The position numbers were made by a program, and so were the translations under genes. Below, piece after piece: positions 25,494-33,317 of a stretch of DNA of 34,603 bases. The notes under the pieces are model-generated. The model was given only the letters and a program-made list of their open reading frames with translations, was not told the origin of the DNA and did not search any database. The stretch's first letter is position 1, and the number at the start of each line of letters is the position of its first letter. The DNA comes from Clostridiisalibacter paucivorans DSM 22131 (lineage in GTDB: Bacteria; Bacillota; Clostridia; Tissierellales; Clostridiisalibacteraceae), in contig NZ_JHVL01000038.1 of NCBI RefSeq assembly GCF_000620125.1, positions 1 through 34,603 on the forward strand. Reading direction: 5' to 3'.

Positions 25494-27230
25494 ATGTTCT
25501 CACAGTCTTACGATATACCTGCTAAGAAAGTTATGTCAAAAGATTTTATTATAGTAAAAGAAAATATAAATATGGATGATGTATCAAATATATTAATCAA
25601 AAACATCGGGAGAGAAGTTTTTGTTATTAATAATTCAAATAAATTAGTAGGTATTATTACTTTAAAAGATTTATATAATATTTGTAAAAGTAGTAGTAAT
25701 TATAAACAAATAAGAAAATTTATTTTGAAAGATATAATTCACATTAATCCGGATGTTTCATTATTAAACTGTAGGAATATTATGGTATATAAAAATATAG
25801 GGAGATTACCAGTAATAGAGAATGAAAAGCTTATAGGGGTTATAAGACAGGAACATATTAGAGATTATTTGTATATGGGGATAGAAAAAACTGATGTCAT
25901 ATTAAAATATATATTAAATAATATTAATGAAGCAATATGTTTTGTTGACGATGAAGGAAAAGTAGTTATATGGAATAATAATGCAGAAAAGCTCTATGGT
26001 ATTAGTACTTCAGAAATACGAGGAAAGTATTTAAAAGATTATTTTCCTAACGCAATAGATGTAAAACTATTAAGTACTAGAAAACCAGTTAAAAATATAT
26101 ATCATACACCTAGAGATGGATGACATATAATTATTAGTGCAGCTCCTATTTATGTTAATAATAAATTTATTGGAGTTGTAAGTACTGATAGGGACATATC
26201 AGAAATAAAGAAAATGCAAGATGAGCTACAGAAAGCAAATGATACAGTAGAGTTTTTGCAAAGAGAGGTTAACAAATATTCTTTTGGAGGAGTTATAGGT
26301 AAAAGTAAGATTATTCAACAAAAAATAGAAATGTCTAAACAGGTAGCAAGAACTAACGCATCGATATTGATTGTTGGAGAAAGTGGCACCGGCAAGGAAG
26401 TTTTTGCAAGGGCTATACACGATTATAGTGGAGCAAAAGGTTATTTTGTTCCTGTTAATTGTAGCGCTATTCCTGCAGAGTTGTTTGAAAGTGAATTTTT
26501 TGGATATGAAGAAGGAGCTTTTACGGGAGCAAAAAAAGGTGGTAAGATGGGATTGTTTGAATTATCTAATGATGGTACCATTTTTTTAGATGAAATCGGA
26601 GACCTTCCACTATTTATGCAAGCGAAACTTTTAAGAGTATTACAAAATAAAGAGATTAAAAAAGTTGGTGGAGAGAAAAATATTAAATTAAATTTAAGAG
26701 TTATTTCTGCTACAAATAAAAATCTCCAAGAAATGGTAGAAAAAGGGGAGTTTAGAGAAGATTTATACTATAGGATAAATGTAATAGAGATAAAACTTCC
26801 TCCTTTGAGAGATAGAAAAGAGGATATTATATTACTTTTCAAATATTTTCTAAAAAATATATGTAAAGAGAATAAGAGGCAAGTACCTAAAATAGATAGT
26901 GAAGTTGCAGATATGTTAATTAAATATGATTGGTATGGAAATGCCAGAGAATTAAAAAATACTGTAGAGCATATAGTTGCTTTAAATAGAGACGATGTTA
27001 TAACTAGTGATTTAATACCTCGCCATATTAGGCATAAAGTATCAAGTGAAAATGGTATAGAAAAAATATATACTACTGACTTGGGTTTAAATGAATCGGT
27101 TGAAAAATTTGAAATATCATTAATAAAAAAGGCATTAGAAATATCTAATGGGAATAAGTTGAAAGCAGCGAATCTATTAAATATACCTAGAACTACATTA
27201 CATTCTAAAATTAATCGCTATAATATATAG
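25494..27230 (+). CDS. prdR: Proline reductase regulator PrdR, with in-frame TGA (possible Sec)
   Basis: Read through one TGA, this is a 578-residue sigma-54 activator: two CBS domains (about 1-125), a PAS domain (about 138-240), an AAA+ domain with Walker A GESGTGKE (about 295) and the sigma-54 contact motif GAFTGA (341-346), and a Fis-type helix-turn-helix at the end (about 545-575). PrdR is known to activate prd genes in response to proline. The single TGA (26121-26123) is codon 210, in the PAS domain. The frame resumes at once with [22 protein letters not shown], typical PAS sequence, and the regulated promoter lies downstream. A SECIS-like stem-loop follows. Without read-through only a 209-residue CBS-PAS fragment is made. 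A Sec residue, a sequence error or a nonsense mutation all remain possible. Confidence 0.85.
26121..26180 (+). promoter_or_regulatory. Candidate SECIS-like element after prdR TGA
   Basis: After TGA at 26121-26123, a 9-bp lower stem forms between 26138-26146 and 26172-26180 (two G-U pairs). A 6-bp upper stem, ATTTAT (26148-26153) with ATAAAT (26161-26166), closes a 7-nt loop GTTAATA. The loop starts with G, 30 nt after the TGA, which fits the general bacterial SECIS rules. The upper stem is all A-U, so chance is possible. Confidence 0.5.
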
Positions 27231-27244
27231 TGACGAAAACATAA

Positions 27245-27270
27245 CTATGTCGAAAAACAGTCAAACATAG
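27245..27270. repeat. Inverted repeat downstream of prdR
   Basis: CTATGT (27245-27250) and ACATAG (27265-27270) form an interrupted dyad with a 14-nt gap, starting 15 nt after the prdR stop and about 150 bp before the sigma-54 promoter. It could be part of an upstream activator site or a weak transcript-end hairpin. Confidence 0.35.
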
Positions 27271-27326
27271 TATAGTGAGCTAATAACAGTGTTCAAATAA
27301 TTAAGAATAAATAAAAAAGATTAAAA

Positions 27327-27342
27327 TGACTAATTTTAGTCA
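27327..27342. promoter_or_regulatory. Candidate upstream activator site for PrdR
   Basis: TGACTAATTTTAGTCA is a dyad (TGACTA-N4-TAGTCA) about 90 bp upstream of the sigma-54 -24 box, the usual distance for an enhancer-binding protein. Assignment to PrdR is inference. Confidence 0.4.
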
Positions 27343-27364
27343 ATATTATAAAAATGATGTAAAT

Positions 27365-27414
27365 AAAGAAAGGGTTGAAATCAAGTGATATCACTTGATT
27401 TCAACCCTTTCTTT
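27365..27414. terminator. 50-bp perfect palindrome between prdR and prdC
   Basis: Two 25-nt arms (27365-27389 and 27390-27414) are exactly complementary without spacer; each contains AGGGTTGAAATCAAGTGA or its complement. As RNA it would form a long hairpin ending in CCCTTTCTTT, which could terminate prdR. It also stops only 3 bp before the sigma-54 promoter, so it might bind a regulator or form a cruciform. Confidence 0.65.
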
Positions 27415-27417
27415 GTC

Positions 27418-27434
27418 TTGGCATGTTTTTTGCT
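27418..27434 (+). promoter_or_regulatory. Sigma-54 promoter for the prd operon
   Basis: TTGGCATGTTTTTTGCT matches the -24/-12 consensus, with GG (27420-27421) and GC (27432-27433) separated by exactly 10 bp. It lies 39 nt before prdC and follows the gene for a GAFTGA-containing activator, so PrdR-driven expression of prdC onwards is strongly suggested. Confidence 0.88.
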
Positions 27435-27473
27435 ACTAACTATAGATGAAACTTATTAAAAGGAGGTGAAGTA

Positions 27474-28775
27474 TTGAATATATCAATATTATTAAAGCAG
27501 CATATAGGAGGACCATGTAAAGCAATAGTATCGGAAGGACAAGAGGTAAGCAGAGGTGAACTTATTGCAGTACCTGATGGATTAGGAGCTAATATTTATT
27601 CAAGTGTATCTGGCAAAGCTAAAAAAATTGAAAAAGACAGAATAGTGATTAATGCTTATGAAGAACAACCTAAGGAATATGCGAAGATTAAAGTTACTAA
27701 TGATTATTTGGAGGCGATAAAAGAAGCAGGAATAGTTGGAGCAGGTGGAGCAGGATTTCCTACTCATATAAAGCTCAAAACTGAAATGCCAAATGGATAT
27801 ATAATAGCAAATTGCGTTGAATGTGAACCTGCACTTCATCATAATATAGCTTTGCTCGAAAAAGACCCTGGAATGGTTGTAAGGGGAATAGAATATGCAA
27901 TGAAGATAACCAAGGCTTCAAAAGCATATATAGCAATTAAAGCGAAAAATTTGAAAGCAATTAAAGCAATAAACAAATATTTGTCAGGTTCAAAAAATAT
28001 TGAAGTCAAAGAATTAAAAGATATATATCCAATGGGAGAGGAAAGAGCGATTATTCATGCTATATTTGACAAATGGCTTGAACCGACACAGCTTCCTCTT
28101 GAGGCAGATTGTGTAGTTTTAAATGCTGAAACTCTTTCAAATATGACAAGGGCTATTGAGGATAGAAAGCCTGTTATAGACAAAGATGTCACTGTTGTTG
28201 GAAAAATAAAAGGAGGAAATAAACCTCATATCCTTTTTCAAACACCTATTGGGACTCCAATTGCAAGTCTTATAGAAAAGTGTGGAGGAATTGATGGAGA
28301 ATATGGAGAGGTAATTATTGGTGGTCCATATACAGGAAAAGCAGAGGATTTAGATAGTACTGTTGTGACTAAGACTTCAGGAGGTGCAATAGTAACTATA
28401 CCTTTACCAAGATATGAAGGACCTATAGGGCTTTTGGTATGTGCCTGTGGAGCTAATGAAGAAAGATTAAGAGATATTGCTTCGAAAATGGGTTCAAAAG
28501 TTGTTGGCGTAACAAAATGTAAAAATGTTGTAGATGTAAGAGGAGCTAATAAATGTAAAACTCCAGGAGAATGTCCGGGGCAAGCAGAGAAAATTATATT
28601 TCTCAAGAAAAATGGAGCGAAAAGAGTTCTTATTTCGAATTGTAGCGATTGTTCTAATACAGTAATGTGTTGTGCACCTAAGATGGGAATACCCGTATAT
28701 CATCATACTGACCATGTTTTTAGAACATTAGATTATCCATTGACTAGAAGATTGCCTATGGAAGAAAATAAATAA
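27474..28775 (+). CDS. prdC: Proline reductase-associated electron transfer protein PrdC
   Basis: A 433-residue RnfC-like protein. It has an N-terminal barrel-sandwich segment (about 1-60), the flavin/NADH-binding region with GAGGAGFPTH (89-98) and NCVECEPALHHN, and a Cys-rich C-terminal end (CACGANEE, TKCKNVVDVRGANKCKTPGECPG, SNCSDCSNTVMCCAP). PrdC is thought to pass electrons from NADH or the Rnf system to proline reductase. Some PrdC homologues have been reported as selenoproteins; here no internal TGA is present and all these positions are Cys. It starts with TTG at 27474, supported by AGGAGGTG. It is the first gene after the sigma-54 promoter. Confidence 0.93.
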   Translation: MNISILLKQHIGGPCKAIVSEGQEVSRGELIAVPDGLGANIYSSVSGKAKKIEKDRIVINAYEEQPKEYAKIKVTNDYLEAIKEAGIVGAGGAGFPTHIKLKTEMPNGYIIANCVECEPALHHNIALLEKDPGMVVRGIEYAMKITKASKAYIAIKAKNLKAIKAINKYLSGSKNIEVKELKDIYPMGEERAIIHAIFDKWLEPTQLPLEADCVVLNAETLSNMTRAIEDRKPVIDKDVTVVGKIKGGNKPHILFQTPIGTPIASLIEKCGGIDGEYGEVIIGGPYTGKAEDLDSTVVTKTSGGAIVTIPLPRYEGPIGLLVCACGANEERLRDIASKMGSKVVGVTKCKNVVDVRGANKCKTPGECPGQAEKIIFLKKNGAKRVLISNCSDCSNTVMCCAPKMGIPVYHHTDHVFRTLDYPLTRRLPMEENK

Positions 28776-28792
28776 ATGAAAGGAGAATATAT

Positions 28793-30895
28793 ATGTCAAT
28801 AAGTGCTGAACAGGCGATAGAGATGAAGAACAAAATAGCTATTGTGTGTTGTAGGACAGAAGCAGATACGGTACTTGAACCAGAGAATTTAGAAGATCCA
28901 AATATAATTCCAGATCTTGTAGATTCGGGGCTTTTGACTATTCCAGATGATTGCTTAAAAATAGGTGAAGTTATTGGTGCCAAGGTTATAAAAACAATAG
29001 ACTCACTAACACCGCTTACTCCAGACATAGTTGAAGGAGTGAAAAAAATTGAAAAAGGTGAAGATGTAAAGTTAACCGAAGAAGATGAAAAGGCTGTTTT
29101 AAAATACAATAAAAATGCAGGAGAGGTAATAAATATAGAAGATTTAGAAAATCCAATGCATTTTGAAAAGCTTTCAGATTCTCTTCTTGCAGATTTAAAT
29201 GATAGTGTGCTTACTAGAAAGGAAGTTATAGGAGAAAAACTAATAAAAGATGTAGCCGCTTTGACTCCTATAACAGCTGATTTACTTGAAGGTTATGAAA
29301 ATGTTGTTTTGGAAGAAACAGAGATGAATCAAATTGCTACTGCAAATAGTGGGATTTTAAAGATAAAGATAAGTGAAGGAAAAGGAATAGACATAGAGGT
29401 GCCTTTAGGGACTGGAGGAGTTGGAACTAATATTCCAACGAAGGTTAAATCTCCTAAAGCAGATAAAAAGTTAGAAACTTTAGAAGAACCAAAAATAAAG
29501 TATGAAGAAAAAGAAATAAGAAAATTAATTAGGAAGCATTTTAAAATTGATGAGGTTAAGTTTGGACCTGAAACTAAAATAGAGGGTACAACTTTATTTA
29601 TTAGGGAAGATATTTGTAAAGATGCTATGGAAACCGAAGAGTTAGTTGTTGATATGAAAATAGAAATTATTACTCCAGAAAAATATGAAGAATATAGTAA
29701 TACTATTATGGATGTTCAACCTATAGCTGTTAAGGAAGAAGGAGAAGTTGGAGAAGGTATAACTAGAGTGATTGATGGAGCTATAGTAATGGTTACAGGA
29801 ACAGATGAAAAAGGAGTTCAAATTGGAGAATTTGGTTCTTCTGAGGGTATATTAGAAAGAAATATTATGTGGGGTAGACCTGGTTCTCCAGAAAAAGGTG
29901 AGATATTTATAAAAACAGATGTAACAGTAAAAGAAGGTACAGGAATGGAAAGACCTGGTCCTATGGCTGCTCATAGAGCTACAGATGTAATAACACAAGA
30001 AATAAGGGAAGCATTGAAAAAATCAGATGAAAGTTTAATTGTGAATACTGATGAATTTGTACAGAAAAGACGTTTTGGAAAGAAAAAAGTTGCTATCATA
30101 AAAGAAATAATGGGGCAAGGTGCTATGCATGATAACTATTTGATGCCTGTTGAACCAGTAGGCACTTTGGGCGCAAAGGCAAATGTGGATTTAGGGAATG
30201 TTCCAGTAGTTGTATCTCCACTTCAAATACTAGATGGATGTATTCATGCATTGACATGTATTGGACCTGCATCAAAGGAAACTTCAAGACATTATTGGAG
30301 AGAACCACTAATATTAGAAGCTATGAATGATGAAGAAATAGATTTAGTAGCTGTAATATTAATAGGATCTCCACAAGTAAATTCAGAGAAATTTTATGTA
30401 TCAAAACTGTTGGGAATGTCAATAGAAGCAATGGATTTAGATGGTGCTATAGTTACAACGGAAGGGTTTGGAAATAATCATGTTGATTTTGCAAGTCACA
30501 TAGGAGAAGTAGGTGAAAGGAATGTATCAGTAGTTGGAGCAACATATGCAGCCGTTCAAGGTCAGTTAGTAGTAGGTAATAAATATATGGATGCTATGAT
30601 TGATCTTAATAAGTCAAGGCAAGGAATCGAAAATGAAATACTAGAAAATAACTGTTTGGCTTATGAAGATGCTATAAGAGCTTTATGCATGTTAAAAGCA
30701 AAAATGTCAGGGGAAGATATAAAAGAGCCTGAAAGGTCATGGAATCCAAATGTAAAATTGAATAATATTGATATGATAGAAAAAGCAACTGGTAAAGAAA
30801 TAGAACTTGCACCAAATGAAACTACTTTAAAAAAGAGTAAGAAGAGAAGAGAAATTTATGAAAAAGATGAACCATCCTCAGTACTTCATCCATAA
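28793..30895 (+). CDS. prdA: D-proline reductase proprotein PrdA
   Basis: A 700-residue proprotein of D-proline reductase, which reductively opens D-proline to 5-aminovalerate. In this family it is cleaved at an internal Cys that becomes the pyruvoyl cofactor; the site here is Cys489 (codon 30257-30259) in IHALTCIGPASKETS, giving parts of about 488 and 212 residues, the latter close to the known 23-kDa subunit. The N-terminal part is longer than I expect (about 420 residues) because the segment at about 26-85 (NLEDPNIIPDL...GEVIGAKVIKTIDSLTPLTPDIVEG) is repeated at about 111-171. Typical ends NPNVKLNNID and SKKRREIYEKDE are present. AAGGAGAA precedes ATG 28793, 17 nt after prdC. Confidence 0.96.
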   Translation: MSISAEQAIEMKNKIAIVCCRTEADTVLEPENLEDPNIIPDLVDSGLLTIPDDCLKIGEVIGAKVIKTIDSLTPLTPDIVEGVKKIEKGEDVKLTEEDEKAVLKYNKNAGEVINIEDLENPMHFEKLSDSLLADLNDSVLTRKEVIGEKLIKDVAALTPITADLLEGYENVVLEETEMNQIATANSGILKIKISEGKGIDIEVPLGTGGVGTNIPTKVKSPKADKKLETLEEPKIKYEEKEIRKLIRKHFKIDEVKFGPETKIEGTTLFIREDICKDAMETEELVVDMKIEIITPEKYEEYSNTIMDVQPIAVKEEGEVGEGITRVIDGAIVMVTGTDEKGVQIGEFGSSEGILERNIMWGRPGSPEKGEIFIKTDVTVKEGTGMERPGPMAAHRATDVITQEIREALKKSDESLIVNTDEFVQKRRFGKKKVAIIKEIMGQGAMHDNYLMPVEPVGTLGAKANVDLGNVPVVVSPLQILDGCIHALTCIGPASKETSRHYWREPLILEAMNDEEIDLVAVILIGSPQVNSEKFYVSKLLGMSIEAMDLDGAIVTTEGFGNNHVDFASHIGEVGERNVSVVGATYAAVQGQLVVGNKYMDAMIDLNKSRQGIENEILENNCLAYEDAIRALCMLKAKMSGEDIKEPERSWNPNVKLNNIDMIEKATGKEIELAPNETTLKKSKKRREIYEKDEPSSVLHP

Positions 30896-30915
30896 CTTGA
30901 AGGAGAGATAGATAA

Positions 30916-31185
30916 ATGGATAAATTAAAGTATGTTTCTACTGAAAGATATTATGAAGGGATAATTGTTGAAATAAATGATTGTGCTATAGCTATAGATT
31001 TTAAGGGGAGAATGGGAAAGGTATATGTGCCTAGAAGAATGGTCATAAGTGATTATGATTTAAAGATAGGTCAAGAAGTTGGTTTTATGATGACGTATCC
31101 CGAAGTTTTAGGACCAGATATCGATGAAAATTATGCCAACAATGCTAAAAGACAGCTTAAAATCAAGAAAAATTTGAAATTGTAA
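30916..31185 (+). CDS. CBO2463/CBO2479-type small protein between prdA and prdB
   Basis: An 89-residue protein with a beta-rich core (RYYEGIIVEINDCAIAIDFKGRMGKVYVPRRMVIS) that looks like a small barrel, and a basic tail. It matches, as far as I recall, the CBO2463/CBO2479 domain proteins encoded between prdA and prdB in clostridial proline reductase operons. AAGGAGAG precedes ATG 30916, 20 nt after prdA. Its constant place inside the operon suggests a role in assembly or processing of the reductase, which is inference. Confidence 0.75.
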   Translation: MDKLKYVSTERYYEGIIVEINDCAIAIDFKGRMGKVYVPRRMVISDYDLKIGQEVGFMMTYPEVLGPDIDENYANNAKRQLKIKKNLKL

Positions 31186-31276
31186 AAGTAAGTTTATTAA
31201 TGTGGTCGATTGCAAAATTATTGTAAAATAAAATTTTGTGGACTTCAAATTTATTAATGAATAAGGAGGAAGAGTT

Positions 31277-32002
31277 ATGAGTTTAACAGTTGTAAGTAGT
31301 TTACAATCTGAAATTTATGTTCCAATCACACCTCCAGTAGTGTGGACTCCAGTAGAAAAGCCATTGAAAGAAATGACTGTAGCTTTAGCTACTGCCGCAG
31401 GTGTTCATCTTAAAAGTGATAAAAGATTTAATCTTGCTGGAGATACGGGGTATAGAGTAATACCAGGTGATGTTGATAGCAAAAATTTAATGGTATCACA
31501 TGGAGGATATGATAACAGTGATGTAAATAAAGATATAAATTGTATGTTTCCAATAGATAGATTAAGAGAATTAGCAGAAGAAGGATTGATAAAAGAAGTT
31601 GCTCCAAAGCATGTAGGTTTTATGGGTGGAGGAGGAGATGTTAAAGTATTTACTGAAGAAACAGGTCCTCAAATAGCAAAAATATTGAAAGAAGAAGGAG
31701 TAGATACAGTTTTATTAACAGCTGGCTGAGGCACATGCCACCGCTCTGCCGTGATTGTGCAGAGAGCGATTGAAGAAGCTGGTATTTCTACTATAATAAT
31801 TGCAGCATTGCCACCAGTAGTTCGTCAAGCTGGTGCACCGAGAGTGTCTGCTCCATTAGTTCCAATGGGGGCTAATGCAGGTGAACCGAATAATTCCGAT
31901 ATGCAGAGAAATATAGTTAAGGATACATTAAAGCAATTGGAGATAATAGAAACGCCAGGAAGAATAGTTAATCTTCCATATGAATATATTGCCAAAATTT
32001 AA
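31277..32002 (+). CDS. prdB: D-proline reductase selenoprotein PrdB
   Basis: A 241-residue subunit read through TGA at 31727-31729 as selenocysteine, residue 151, in the context LTAG-Sec-GTCHRSAVIVQRA. The frame continues without change to the TAA at 32000-32002, and both halves are typical of PrdB (IYVPITPPVVWTPVEKP near the start; ALPPVVRQAGAPRVSAP after the Sec). The Sec attacks the alpha-carbon side of proline while the pyruvoyl of PrdA binds its amine. An annotation that stops at TGA would split the gene. AAGGAGG precedes ATG 31277, 91 nt after the small gene upstream. Confidence 0.96.
31727..31764 (+). promoter_or_regulatory. SECIS element of prdB
   Basis: TGA (31727-31729) is followed by a stem CTCTGC (31744-31749) with GCAGAG (31759-31764) and a 9-nt loop CGTGATTGT. 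The loop begins 20 nt after the TGA and has G in its second position, as expected for bacterial SECIS elements that recruit SelB. Confidence 0.85.
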
Positions 32003-32051
32003 AATATCATAGCAGTACTTTATTGAAAATTAAAAAGGAGACATAAGATAA

Positions 32052-32807
32052 ATGAGTAAAGCACAAAGAAAGTTAACAATAAAATGTTTCCATATAAATA
32101 AAGTTGAATTCGCAGATAAAAATTTTATACATAATTGTACTTTATCAATAGATAAAAAATATGCTCAAAAGTGCAATTATGATAAAAAAATTATCAAGAA
32201 AATAGATGTAGATATAATAAAACCAAAAGAACACAAAAAAGATGTAAATAATATTTTAGATTTTATTCCTATTTCAGTAAAAGCATTAGGGGATATAGGA
32301 GAAGGAATAACGCATACCTTAACAGGAGTTTATGTAATGCTTACTTGTGCGAATGATGATGGAGTGCAAATGGCTGAATTTGGATCTTCTCATGGTATAC
32401 TCAAAGATAAGGTTTATTTTGGAAGAGTAGGAACTCCATCTGCTGCTGATTATATAATACATTTTGATGTCATTATTAAGGGGGATCTTCTTGGTGAAAG
32501 AAGATTCCCGATGGCAGCACATAAAGCATGTGATAATTTTATTCAAAGTGTAAGAAAAGCATTAAAAGAATTAAATGGAAGTAAAGCTGATGAAGTTCAT
32601 GAGTATATAGATAAAATAAGTATGAATAATAAAAAAGTAGTTCTAATAAAACAAGTAGCAGGGCAGGGAGCGATGTATGATAATGTGTTATTATCTAATG
32701 AACCGTGTGGAGTTGAAGGGGGTAAATCAATAATTGATATGGGAAATATGCCAGTGATTTTATCTCCAAATGAATATAGAGATGGTGCAATAAGAGCTAT
32801 GACTTAA
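32052..32807 (+). CDS. prdD: PrdD, paralogue of the PrdA N-terminal part
   Basis: A 251-residue protein similar to the middle and end of the large PrdA fragment: compare IPISVKALGDIGEGITHTLTGVYVMLT with the PIAVKEEGEVGEGITRVIDGAIVMVT of PrdA, and AEFGSSHGILKDKVYFGRVG with GEFGSSEGILERNIMWGRPG. It ends at RDGAIRAMT, exactly where PrdA reads LDGCIHALT before its pyruvoyl Cys. Its function in the operon is unproven. AAGGAGACA precedes ATG 32052. prdE follows 23 nt later. Confidence 0.92.
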   Translation: MSKAQRKLTIKCFHINKVEFADKNFIHNCTLSIDKKYAQKCNYDKKIIKKIDVDIIKPKEHKKDVNNILDFIPISVKALGDIGEGITHTLTGVYVMLTCANDDGVQMAEFGSSHGILKDKVYFGRVGTPSAADYIIHFDVIIKGDLLGERRFPMAAHKACDNFIQSVRKALKELNGSKADEVHEYIDKISMNNKKVVLIKQVAGQGAMYDNVLLSNEPCGVEGGKSIIDMGNMPVILSPNEYRDGAIRAMT

Positions 32808-32830
32808 TTTTCAAGTAGAGGTGTATAAAT

Positions 32831-33295
32831 ATGGGGATAGGACCATCAACAAAAGAAACTACATTACATCATTTTAGAGATCCATTACTTAATGTTATTA
32901 CAAAGGATAAAGATGTCGACTTATTAGGAGTCATCATAGTAGGGACTCCTCAGGACAATAAAGATAAACATTTTGTAGGTGAAAGAGCGGCTCAATGGGT
33001 AGAATCAATGCAGGTTGACGGAGTTATTATTTCAGCAGATGGTTGGGGTAACTCTGATGTAGATTTTGCAAATACTATAGAAGAAATAGGGCAAAAGAAT
33101 ATCCCTGTAGTTGGTTTGAGTTTTATAGGCAAACAAGGTAAATTTGTTGTAACTAATAAGTATATGGATACAATTGTTGATTTCAATAAGTCGAAAAAGG
33201 GTATTGAAACTGAAGTAGTAGGAGAAAACAATATTGACAAGATTGATGCAAAAAAATCATTAGCATTATTAAAATTAAAAATGATGAGAAAATGA
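32831..33295 (+). CDS. prdE: PrdE, paralogue of the PrdA C-terminal part
   Basis: A 154-residue protein similar to the small, pyruvoyl-bearing PrdA subunit: MGIGPSTKETTLHHFRDPL matches CIGPASKETSRHYWREPL, and SADGWGNSDVDFANTIEEIG matches TTEGFGNNHVDFASHIGEVG. Met-Gly takes the place of the Cys, so no pyruvoyl group can form. With PrdD it recreates a PrdA-like pair as two genes. AAGTAGAGGTG precedes ATG 32831. Confidence 0.92.
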   Translation: MGIGPSTKETTLHHFRDPLLNVITKDKDVDLLGVIIVGTPQDNKDKHFVGERAAQWVESMQVDGVIISADGWGNSDVDFANTIEEIGQKNIPVVGLSFIGKQGKFVVTNKYMDTIVDFNKSKKGIETEVVGENNIDKIDAKKSLALLKLKMMRK

Positions 33296-33317
33296 TAATT
33301 AGAAAAGGAGTGTTTTA

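Noticed and set aside
31186-31276. A second sigma-54 promoter upstream of prdB
   Set aside because: A GG is present at 31203-31204 but there is no GC at the required 10-bp spacing; prdB is better explained as part of the prdC-led operon.
31277-32002. prdB as a broken gene with a stop codon in the middle
   Set aside because: The TGA sits at the known Sec position (AG-Sec-GTCHRS), the frame is intact and a clear SECIS hairpin follows. It is a functional selenoprotein gene.
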